From Flavobacteriaceae bacterium (GTDB taxonomy: Bacteria > Bacteroidota > Bacteroidia > Flavobacteriales > Flavobacteriaceae), in NCBI GenBank assembly GCA_021647835.1, contig JAKITY010000004.1, positions 1 through 46,752 on the forward strand: DNA of 46,752 nucleotides. The letters run 5' to 3'. The stretch's first letter is position 1; each line of letters starts with the position of its first letter. Of the stretch, positions 38,148 through 46,752 are shown in pieces. The position numbers and the translations under genes are program-made. The notes beneath the pieces are model-generated. The model was not told the origin of the DNA and searched no databases. It worked only from the letters and a program-made list of their open reading frames with translations.

Positions 38148-40304
38148 TTAATTATCTTCTTTAGGTTTATGTTCCTCACGTGGTGGTCTTGGTAATAGTG
38201 CCTTTTTAGAAACCTTTTCTTTTCTAGTTTTAGGGTCTCTACCAAAATATTTCACATCAAAAACATCGCCCATACTTACAACATCGGTAACATTATTTGT
38301 TCGTTCCCAAGCCAATTCAGAGATATGTAATAACACTTCGTTTCCTGGAGCTTCTACATACTCTACAACTGCGCCAAAGTCAAGCATTTTTATAACTTTA
38401 ACTTCGTAAACACTTCCTCTTTCAGGTTTGAATGTAATAGAATCAATTTTTGCCAATACAGCATCAATTCCTGTTTGGTCTGTACCTAAAATTTCAACAA
38501 TCCCTTCTTCAGTAACTGGATCTTCATTGATAACAATAGTACATCCTGTTTCTTTTTGTAATTCTTGAATTACTTTTCCACCAGGACCAATTAATGCGCC
38601 AATAAATTCTCCAGGAATAGTTTTTGTTACCATTTTTGGTGAATGTGATTTTACATCAGTATTTGGAGATGCAATTGTATCGGTCAATTTACCTAAAATA
38701 TGTAAACGTCCATCACGTGCTTGTGATAAAGCTTGTTCTAATACATCATAAGATAATCCTTTAACCTTGATATCCATTTGACAAGCTGTAATTCCTTTTT
38801 CAGTTCCAGTAACTTTAAAATCCATATCCCCTAAATGATCTTCATCACCTAAAATATCAGATAAAACAGCATATTTCCCTGTTTTTTCATCAGAAATTAA
38901 TCCCATTGCAATTCCAGAAACTGGTCTTATCAGTTGAACTCCAGCATCCATAAGTGCCATTGTTCCAGAACAGACAGTTGCCATAGAAGAAGAACCATTC
39001 GATTCTAATACTTCACTTACAACTCTTACTGTATATGGGCAATCTGCAGGAATCATTCCTTTTAAAGCACGTTGTGCTAAATTTCCATGTCCAATTTCAC
39101 GACGAGAAGTTCCTCTTAAAGGTCTTGCTTCTCCTGTACAAAATGGAGGAAAATTATAATGTAAATAAAATGTTTCCTCACCTTCATAAGATGGGGTATC
39201 TATTTTACTAGCTTCTCTAGAAGTACCTAATGTTACTGTTGCTAATGCTTGTGTTTCACCACGAGTAAAAATTGAAGAGCCATGTGTTGATGGTAAATAA
39301 TCTACTTCACACCATATTGGGCGAATATCTATAGTTTTCCTTCCGTCTAAACGTAAACCTTCATTTAAAGTCAAATCACGAATAGCAGATTTATGTGCTT
39401 TACTGAAATACTTACCAATTAAATCTCCATATTCTTCTATTTCTTCTTCAGAAAAAGAAGCTTTAACACTTTCTTTTACTTCATCAAAAGCTATGCTTCT
39501 TTCTTGTTTTGAAATTCCTTGTTTTGCAATATCATAACATTTTTGGTAAGCTAATTCATTTATTTTTTTTGCTAATTTTTCATCAGTAGCTTCAGTTTCA
39601 TATTCGCGAACTTCTTTTTTACCAAATGCTTCTGCTAGTTTTACTTGAGCAGCACATTGAATTTTAATTGCTTCATGTGCAAATTTAATAGCATCTATCA
39701 TTTCTTCTTCACTACACTCACCCATTTCACCTTCAACCATCATTACAGAATCTGCTGAAGCTCCAATCATCATATCCATATCAGCTTCCTCTAATTGTGC
39801 TCTACTCGGATTGATAATAAACTCTCCATTAATTCTTGCTACACGAGCTTCAGAGATTGCACATTCAAATGGGAAATCACTTAATTGAATTGCTGCCGAA
39901 GCTGCTAATCCAGCTAAAGCATCGGGCATAACATCTTCATCATGAGACATTAACTGAATCATTACTTGTGTTTCTGCATGATAATCTTTTGGAAAAAGCG
40001 GACGTAAAACCCTATCTACCAAACGCATGGTTAGAATTTCATTATTACTTGGCCTTGCTTCTCTTTTGAAAAAACCTCCAGGATAACGACCTGCAGCTGC
40101 AAACTTTTCTCTATAATCTACTGTTAATGGCAAAAAATCTACTGTTCCTGCCTTATAGCTAGAAACTACAGTACACAATAACATTGCTTTTCCCATTTGC
40201 ACAACAACCGATCCGTGTGCTTGTTTTGCTAATTTTCCGGTTTCTATTGAAATGGTTCTTCCATCACCTAAATCAATAGTTTCTTTAAATACTTTTGGAA
40301 TCAT
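38148..40304 (-). CDS. pnp: Polyribonucleotide nucleotidyltransferase
   Basis: 718 aa; RNase PH repeats, [32 protein letters not shown] (KH), S1 domain. Confidence 0.97.
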   Translation of the reverse strand: MIPKVFKETIDLGDGRTISIETGKLAKQAHGSVVVQMGKAMLLCTVVSSYKAGTVDFLPLTVDYREKFAAAGRYPGGFFKREARPSNNEILTMRLVDRVLRPLFPKDYHAETQVMIQLMSHDEDVMPDALAGLAASAAIQLSDFPFECAISEARVARINGEFIINPSRAQLEEADMDMMIGASADSVMMVEGEMGECSEEEMIDAIKFAHEAIKIQCAAQVKLAEAFGKKEVREYETEATDEKLAKKINELAYQKCYDIAKQGISKQERSIAFDEVKESVKASFSEEEIEEYGDLIGKYFSKAHKSAIRDLTLNEGLRLDGRKTIDIRPIWCEVDYLPSTHGSSIFTRGETQALATVTLGTSREASKIDTPSYEGEETFYLHYNFPPFCTGEARPLRGTSRREIGHGNLAQRALKGMIPADCPYTVRVVSEVLESNGSSSMATVCSGTMALMDAGVQLIRPVSGIAMGLISDEKTGKYAVLSDILGDEDHLGDMDFKVTGTEKGITACQMDIKVKGLSYDVLEQALSQARDGRLHILGKLTDTIASPNTDVKSHSPKMVTKTIPGEFIGALIGPGGKVIQELQKETGCTIVINEDPVTEEGIVEILGTDQTGIDAVLAKIDSITFKPERGSVYEVKVIKMLDFGAVVEYVEAPGNEVLLHISELAWERTNNVTDVVSMGDVFDVKYFGRDPKTRKEKVSKKALLPRPPREEHKPKEDN

Positions 40305-40506
40305 AATTTGTTTTTTGTATTTACTTTTATTGCAAGTAAATTTATTAATTCATGGTTAAACTTTTGTAGTTGTGTTGTTTTTACTCTTTTTTATACCAAT
40401 TTAATTTTGTGCTGTCGTGTAGTTGAATTAATTTTTGCAAGATTGAGGCAAAATATTTTAGTCTAGCTTTTGTTATAGTCAACTATTTTAACGAAAATAT
40501 TGTGAA

Positions 40507-40527
40507 CCCGCCTGCCGGCGAGGCAGG
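40507..40527. repeat. GC-rich 21-bp palindromic insert cccgcctgccggcgaggcagg
   Basis: cctgcc-ggcga-ggcagg perfect 6-bp stem in AT-rich intergenic DNA; related to 31917-31937. Confidence 0.7.
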
Positions 40528-40654
40528 AATTAAACAATTTCAATGCGACATTATAATGTTAAATTAGTATTATTGATAGAGTATCGTTTGCCAATGAATT
40601 ACCTTAGTTTTTCTTTTAATCAATTTAACTAAAAGGTATTTTGTAATATTTTAA

Positions 40655-40690
40655 AAAATGAAAATGAGAGACATAAAGCCTCTCATTTTT
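40655..40690 (-). terminator. Rho-independent terminator of rpsO
   Basis: aaaaatgagag...ctctcattttt inverted repeat immediately after the stop codon. Confidence 0.75.
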
Positions 40691-40960
40691 TTATTTTCTT
40701 AAACCTAATTCTTTAACTATTGCACGATATCTTGTGATATCAGTTTTAACTAAATAGTCTAATAAATTACGTCGTTTACCTACTAGTTTCACTAATGAAC
40801 GCTGTGTATTGAAATCTTTACGATTCTTTTTTAAATGTTCTGTTAAGTGACTGATTCGGTAAGTAAAAAGAGCTATTTGCCCTTCTGATGAACCTGTGTC
40901 TTTTTCAGATTTTCCATGTTTTTTGAAAATTTCTGCTTTCTTTTCTGTTGCTAAATACAT
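40691..40960 (-). CDS. rpsO: 30S ribosomal protein S15
   Basis: 89 aa; DTGSSEGQIALFTYRISHLTEHLKKNRKDFNTQRSLVKLVGKRRNLLDYL. Confidence 0.98.
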   Translation of the reverse strand: MYLATEKKAEIFKKHGKSEKDTGSSEGQIALFTYRISHLTEHLKKNRKDFNTQRSLVKLVGKRRNLLDYLVKTDITRYRAIVKELGLRK

Positions 40961-41015
40961 GCTAACATTAAATTTTTATTAATAATTTTTATGTACTAAT
41001 TTCTTAATTAGGTGG

Positions 41016-41023
41016 CAAATGTA
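41016..41023 (-). promoter_or_regulatory. Candidate -7 element TACATTTG for rpsO
   Basis: caaatgta on + strand upstream of rpsO. Confidence 0.55.
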
Positions 41024-41080
41024 ATACTATTATTTTGATTGGCAATACTTTGAAGAAAGTACTTTAAACTAACTTTAACC

Positions 41081-41572
41081 TTACTGTATAACTTCCCAAA
41101 TTTCACTCACTTTTGTTTCTTCCTTAAAAGATTTAATGAGTTTTCCTTTTTTGGAATAAATCAAGATACTTGGAAAGGTTTCTGCTCCAAACAAATTAGA
41201 AAAAGTAAGTCTATAATCTTCTACAAAAGTGATATTTTCTTGGGTAAAGCTATACTTGTCTCTATATTCTCTAATCGCATCCTTTTGCTCGTAAGAAATA
41301 AAAATCATTTCTAAATCTTTAAAAACATCTATTTCTTTAGAAAGCCATTTTCCTTGTTTTTGACAATGATCACATTCAGAATTAAAATAAAAAAATAATT
41401 TAGTTCGAACAGTATCTAAACTATTTTTTACAAAAGGCTTACGATCAAGAGTTGCAAATGAAAAATAGGGTATTACTTTTGCTACTTCAACAGTTGTATT
41501 TTTTGTTGACTTACAGCTATTAAAAGCAAATATTACACAAATAAATAATGCAATTGTATTAAGTTTCTTCAT
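41081..41572 (-). CDS. Thioredoxin-like (TlpA/redoxin-type) lipoprotein
   Basis: 163 aa; lipobox MKKLNTIALFICVIFAFNSC; YFNSECDHCQKQGKWLSKEI (CxxC). Confidence 0.8.
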   Translation of the reverse strand: MKKLNTIALFICVIFAFNSCKSTKNTTVEVAKVIPYFSFATLDRKPFVKNSLDTVRTKLFFYFNSECDHCQKQGKWLSKEIDVFKDLEMIFISYEQKDAIREYRDKYSFTQENITFVEDYRLTFSNLFGAETFPSILIYSKKGKLIKSFKEETKVSEIWEVIQ

Positions 41573-41968
41573 TTATTTATAATTTATTAATCTTGTAAAC
41601 GCAAAACCCTGCTTCTTGAATTTTTCCCTTAGATTTTGGACTTACAACAAACTAGGTTCAACTTCAAAAATAGCAGTTATTTATTTTTATTTGGATGCTG
41701 TCTTGTGTCAAAAACTCTTACAATATAGACTTTTATTTTCCCTACTCTACATGTAATTTTATAATGGTCGTTTAATTCATTTTCTGTATTTATGTTTTAA
41801 GGTGGGTTCTGAAAATTCATTTTTTTACTCACGCCTTTTCTTATTTTTTAAATAGGTGTTTTCGCCAAAGGCGGACAGGCTGTGATGTGCTTCATAATTC
41901 AAAGAACAAAGATAAGAAATAAGATGTGAAGCGATTCTTTTTAGTAAAAACTAGAAACATTTTACACA

Positions 41969-42164
41969 ACTGCCAATACTATAAAAGCAAACCTTGATAA
42001 CATATTAAACTTCTTTATGAATAGAAATACCAACGCAAATGCAGAATCATTTAATGCCAAAATCAAACTCTATTAGAGCAAATTTAAGAGGTGTATCGGA
42101 TACTAATTTTTTACTTTTTAGATTAACACAAACTTTTTGCCTAATCCCCATAAATAATATGTGA
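41969..42164 (+). pseudogene. 3' remnant of a transposase (ISL3/ISAon1-like), frameshifted
   Basis: Translated in two frames: TANTIKANLDNILNFFMNRNTNANAESFNAKIKL / IRANLRGVSDTNFLLFRLTQTF, resembling the conserved C-terminus of these DDE transposases. Confidence 0.75.
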
Positions 42165-42238
42165 TCCCAATTTTTATAGTAAATTTTGGGAAGAAATTTC
42201 TAACTAATAATAATAATCCCTATTTATTAAGAAAATAA

Positions 42239-43099
42239 TTATTTCCTTATCGGTTGATTTAGAATCAAATCAAGATATAGATTAACTTGTGTTTTTAAAT
42301 TTTTTCTTTCAATAATTTTATCTAAAAAACCATGTTCTAATAAAAATTCTGAACGTTGAAATCCTTCAGGTAAATCTTTACCTGTGGTATCTTTTACAAC
42401 TCTAGGTCCGGCAAAAGCAATTAAGGCATTTGGTTCAGCAAAATTCACATCACCTAACATTGCATACGAAGCTGTAGTGCCACCCGTAGTTGGGTCTGTA
42501 CATAAAGAAATATAAGGAATGCCTGCTTCAGCCAATTGAGCTAATTTAGCAGATGTTTTTACCAATTGCATTAATGATAGAGAAGCTTCTTGCATACGAG
42601 CTCCACCTGATTTTGAAATCATTAAAAATGGTGTTTTATTTTTAATAGAATATTCAATGGCTCTAGCTATTTTTTCTCCTACAACACTACCCATTGAACC
42701 TCCAATAAAACTAAAATCCATAGCAGCAATAACCAAATTTTTTCCTAAAGATTTCCCTACAGCAGTACGAACAGCATCGGTTAAATTGGTTTTTTCTTTT
42801 GCTTCTTTTAATCTATGGGTGTATTTTTTTGTATCACTAAACTTTAAAGGATCTTTAGATGCTAGTTTAGGATTTAGCTCTTTAAATTGATTGTCATCAA
42901 ACAGAATTTCAAAATACTCAGCACTACCAATTCTAACATGATAACCATCTTCTGGACTTACATATAAGTTGGTTTTTAATTCATCAGAATCTATTATTTT
43001 TCCACTAGGTGTTTTATACCACAACCCTTTTGGAACATCTTTTTTTTCAATTGTAGGGGTTTGAATTCCCTTATTTTTTCTTTTAAACCAACTACTCAT
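42239..43099 (-). CDS. accD: Acetyl-CoA carboxylase carboxyltransferase subunit beta
   Basis: 286 aa; [76 protein letters not shown]. Confidence 0.96.
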   Translation of the reverse strand: MSSWFKRKNKGIQTPTIEKKDVPKGLWYKTPSGKIIDSDELKTNLYVSPEDGYHVRIGSAEYFEILFDDNQFKELNPKLASKDPLKFSDTKKYTHRLKEAKEKTNLTDAVRTAVGKSLGKNLVIAAMDFSFIGGSMGSVVGEKIARAIEYSIKNKTPFLMISKSGGARMQEASLSLMQLVKTSAKLAQLAEAGIPYISLCTDPTTGGTTASYAMLGDVNFAEPNALIAFAGPRVVKDTTGKDLPEGFQRSEFLLEHGFLDKIIERKNLKTQVNLYLDLILNQPIRK

Positions 43100-43169
43100 A
43101 GCTTATTGTTTTTTATTGTTTGATTTTATTTTCAAACAATTATTATAACTTTTAAAAACAGAGGGGCAA

Positions 43170-43212
43170 TTTAGAAAAAAAAAGGAGAACCAACTAAAAA
43201 AGTTAGCTCTCC
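43170..43212 (-). terminator. Terminator downstream of fba
   Basis: ggagaaccaac...gttagctctcc, 9/11 paired; T-run on - strand. Confidence 0.7.
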
Positions 43213-43221
43213 AATTTTAAA

Positions 43222-44289
43222 TTAAAGTGTATCGATATTATTTAAGTCTTTAAATGCTTGTTTTAACCGTGCTTTAAAGGTTAATTCTCCTTCTCGTAAC
43301 CATTTTCTTGGATCGTAATATTTTTTATTTGGAACATCATCTCCATCAGGATTTCCAATTTGAGATTTTAAATAATCAACATTTTTTCCAAAATAGTCTC
43401 TAATTCCTGTTGCAAAACCATATTGTAAATCGGTATCAATATTCATTTTTATTACTCCATAATCAATTCCCTCTCTAATTTCTTCAACTGTTGAACCCGA
43501 ACCGCCATGAAAAACAAAATCAATAGTGTTGTGAGGTACATTGTATTTTTCTGAAATAAATTCTTGTGAATTTTTTAAGATTTTAGGAGTCAATTTTACA
43601 TTTCCTGGTTTGTAAACTCCGTGTACATTTCCAAATGCAGCTGCAATTGTAAAACGTGGACTTATTTTTAACAATTCTTCGTAAGCATAAGCAACTTCTT
43701 CAGGTTGCGTATATAGTTTTGAAACATCAACATCCGAATTATCTACACCGTCTTCTTCTCCTCCAGTAATTCCTAATTCAATTTCTAGAGTCATTCCCAT
43801 TTTACTCATGCGAGTCAAGTATTTTTTACAAATATCTATATTTTCTTCAATTGATTCTTCAGATAAATCTATCATATGAGAACTATATAGGGGTTTTCCT
43901 GTTTCGGCAAAATATTGTTCACCTGCATCCAACATCCCATCAACCCAAGGCAACAGTTTTTTAGCACAATGATCTGTATGTAAAATTACTGGAACATCAT
44001 AAGCTTCTGCCATTAGATGAACATGTTTGGCACCTGCTACTGCACCTGCTACTGCAGCTTTTTGATCTTCATTAGATAATCCTTTTCCAGCATTGAATTG
44101 TGCTCCTCCATTCGAAAATTGAATAATAATTGGGGCATTTAATTCTTTAGCAGTTTCTAAAACAGCATTTATTGTGTTAGAACCAATAACATTTACTGCT
44201 GGTAAAGCAAATTTTTTCTCTTTTGCTAATTTAAAAATTTCTTGAACTGCATCTCCTGTAGCTACTCCTGATTTAATTTTTTGTGACAT
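43222..44289 (-). CDS. fbaA: Class II fructose-bisphosphate aldolase
   Basis: MSQKIKSGVATGDAVQEIFKLAKEKKFALPAVNV; LHTDHCAKKLLPWVDGML; VFHGGSGSTVEEIREGIDYGVIKMNIDTD. ATG at 44289 preferred over 44328. Confidence 0.96.
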   Translation of the reverse strand: MSQKIKSGVATGDAVQEIFKLAKEKKFALPAVNVIGSNTINAVLETAKELNAPIIIQFSNGGAQFNAGKGLSNEDQKAAVAGAVAGAKHVHLMAEAYDVPVILHTDHCAKKLLPWVDGMLDAGEQYFAETGKPLYSSHMIDLSEESIEENIDICKKYLTRMSKMGMTLEIELGITGGEEDGVDNSDVDVSKLYTQPEEVAYAYEELLKISPRFTIAAAFGNVHGVYKPGNVKLTPKILKNSQEFISEKYNVPHNTIDFVFHGGSGSTVEEIREGIDYGVIKMNIDTDLQYGFATGIRDYFGKNVDYLKSQIGNPDGDDVPNKKYYDPRKWLREGELTFKARLKQAFKDLNNIDTL

Positions 44290-44325
44290 TTTATCTTTTT
44301 TATTATGTGAAATCAATTTTACTGA

Positions 44326-44333
44326 CAAAAATA
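44326..44333 (-). promoter_or_regulatory. Candidate -7 element TATTTTTG for fbaA
   Basis: caaaaata on + strand, about 37 nt upstream of ATG 44289. Confidence 0.5.
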
Positions 44334-44347
44334 CAAAATAATACCAA

Positions 44348-46752
44348 TTAAAATGGATAATTAATACCTATGTTATATACTGCATTACCAAAATTATAAT
44401 TGGTAAACCATTTCTTTTTTGAAATCTGATAAGGTTCATAAGTTTTAAATCCTAAATCAAGTCGAAAAACCAAAAAACCAAAATCATATCTTAAACCCAA
44501 TCCAGAACCAACAGCAATATTACTTAATGAGTTAAAATCTTTTAACTTAGCCTCTTCACTGTATAAATTTGAATTAGTAATATCCCAAATATTACCCGCA
44601 TCTATAAATAATGCACTATATACTTTATTGGTTATCTTGAATCGATACTCTAAATTAGAAATTAATTTAAAAGTTGCAACATTGAACTCTAAATTACTTA
44701 ATTGAGCTCCTGGACCTAAGTCAAAGGTTCTCCACGCTCTTATTTCATTTGATCCACCTGCACTATAACTTCTATTAAAAGGGACGATATTTGAATTCCC
44801 ATAAGGAATAACAGCCCCAACGAAGGTTCTAAAAACTAAAATATTATCTTTTTTTAGTTCCCAATATTTTATATATTCAAATTCGGCTTTAAAAAATTGA
44901 GCTACAGGTACACCAATTAACATTTTTTGTCCTGTATCTTCACTAGTTTTAGTGGCTAATGAAGTTGATAAAGCTCCCGCAGAAATTAATTGAGTTTTTA
45001 AATAAGAAAAATCATTATCATGTATATTGTCTCTAGTATTATATATAAATGAATATGAAATGGCAGGCACCATGACATCTTCTTTCAGTATATTTCGCCG
45101 TTCTCTTACATCAGAAACGGTATTATATTCATTTGGGTGTGTATTTCGATAACCTTCAGCAGGGTCTAAAAGCAATTCCATAAAATCAATGATTTGCTTA
45201 TTATCACTAGATAGGGTTTGCCCCAAAACATCAGCTGAAATAGCATTTAATTTTTTAAATTCAGAACCATATATCCTAAAATAATTATCTATATTTTGGT
45301 TTTTAATGTATTGCAAATTAAAAAGGTCTAGATTGTGAACCATTTTTTTCGAACTTTTCCATGAATACCCTATTCCTCCTGTAATAATTTGTCTATCTAA
45401 ACCTATATTTTTTTGAAAACTTACACTAGTATTTATATCAGTACTCGGAGCCATATACTTGGGTATAATTGAGGAAGTATTTATAGGGAATACAATTCTA
45501 GGAAGTTTTAGTGATGCACTTGAAATAAACTCCCAAGCATTAAAACCTAAAAAGGATGAATTATTAGACTCAACGAATCCTGAATTTAAAATAGATCCTT
45601 GAAAAGATAATTCTAATATTTCAGATCCTTTAAAAATATTTCGCCCTATGAATGATGACTTTGCTAATATACCATAAGGATTGATGTTTGATGTAGTTCC
45701 ATCTAAATCAAAGGTTACTCCAAATTTTTTGAGTGGTTTTAAATATATATCTGCAATTAGTGACTCATCATCATTTTCGGTATAATCAATATCAATTGTC
45801 GATGAAAAAGTTTTTAGTTTCCTTAAATGACTGCGAGTTAAAGTTTTTTCGGCATCTTTATAAACACCTTTAGGAGTGATAAAAAGTGAATTTACTAAAT
45901 GTTTAGGTTTAAATTTCATTTTCCCATAACTGTAAAAGTTATAGCCTTTATATTTTATTGAATCTCTAAATTTTTCGCCTCGGTTTTCTAAGGAAAAATC
46001 AGTATATATATTAATCTCTTTAATTTTTTGAATCTTATACGGAACCTCATATATAACCTCGTTCTCTTTTTTTCTCTTATTCGGAATTTTAAGTACAATA
46101 TTTTTGTAGTAGGTTTGTTTGGTTGAATCTGTCCAAAATCCAATACTATTATTTCCAAAGTGATAAATTCCTGAGTTTCTAAATAAGCCAATCAAACTTT
46201 TTTCTTCCTTTTTAAAATTATCAAAAACAAAAGGGTTTTTACTTTTTATTTTTTAACTTTCTATATGCTCATTATAGATAGAGTCTAAAATTGGAGATTC
46301 TATTTCTGCCGAAATAGAATCCATAAAATATTGATTATTAGTAGTAATTTTATAATTAACTCCTACCTCTTTTTTCTTAATTTGAATCGAATCATAAGTC
46401 ACATCTGCATCAAAATATCCTTTTGAAATAAAGTAATCTTTTAACGATTTAGTAGATCTTATTGCTTTATCATTATCAAAAATAATGGGAGCTTGCCCTT
46501 TGGTTAAAAACCAATTATTTAGTCCTTTTTTTGTATTATATATAACCTTTGTTTGTTTTTTTGAAAATACTTTATCATAAAAAGTAATTTTTCTAGGATA
46601 ATTCATCTGCCAAGTGTCAAAAGTTTGTTCAAAATTAAGATCTCCAATATTATAAAAGCCTAATGATAATGGTAAACCAAGTGTTGTTTCATTGGATTTT
46701 TGAACCAAATAGTCATCAAGTTCTGATTCAATTTTTCTTTTATCATTAACCG
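44348..46752 (-). pseudogene. BamA/TamA-family outer membrane protein, interrupted by one in-frame TAA at 46253-46255 (5' end beyond window)
   Basis: ORFs 46253-46708 and 44348-46195 are in the same frame; translation through the stop gives ..IYNEHIES*KIKSKNPFVFDNFKKEEKSLIGLFRNSGIYHFG..; C-terminal barrel ends ..FGNAVYNIGINYPF. Confidence 0.75.

Noticed and set aside
46253-46255. Programmed recoding (e.g. selenocysteine) at the BamA-like stop
   Set aside because: The codon is TAA, not TGA, and no recoding signal is evident; mutation or sequencing error is simpler.
1-46752. CRISPR arrays, prophage or a large defence island
   Set aside because: No regularly spaced 25-40 bp repeats, phage structural genes or defence operons seen; only two small TA modules occur.

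Overview
The window is AT-rich chromosomal DNA from a Bacteroidota lineage, most likely Flavobacteriaceae. This rests on TAnnTTTG-type -7 elements, gene content and gene order. It is mostly core genome. From left to right it holds: a DegT aminotransferase fragment, a nitroreductase and a short 2-isopropylmalate synthase; an ilvDBNC operon; gapN; a ParDE toxin-antitoxin module; rluA-like, engB and an alpha/beta hydrolase; the dcw cell-wall/division cluster from mraZ to ftsZ; yqeY; a GIY-YIG gene next to tRNA-Arg; a HigBA-like module; rpe; the primary sigma factor; an OmpA-family protein; pnp and rpsO; accD and fba; and a BamA/TamA-like gene with an in-frame stop. The strongest unannotated signal is a complete attenuator upstream of ilvD. 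It has a 19-codon leader peptide (MKNTILNIISIIVLVIIIT, 12 of 19 residues Ile/Leu/Val), a Rho-independent terminator, and a mutually exclusive 14-nt antiterminator. Other structure not explained by the ORF track: three 10-bp-phased AGTGG repeats (candidate MraZ operator) at the dcw promoter, a 159-bp MITE near the sigma-factor gene, a 22-bp direct repeat flanking ParDE, a partial tRNA copy flanking GIY-YIG, GC-rich 21-bp palindromic inserts, several intergenic palindromes, and a decayed transposase. All calls come from reading the sequence by eye; no searches or folding programs were run.
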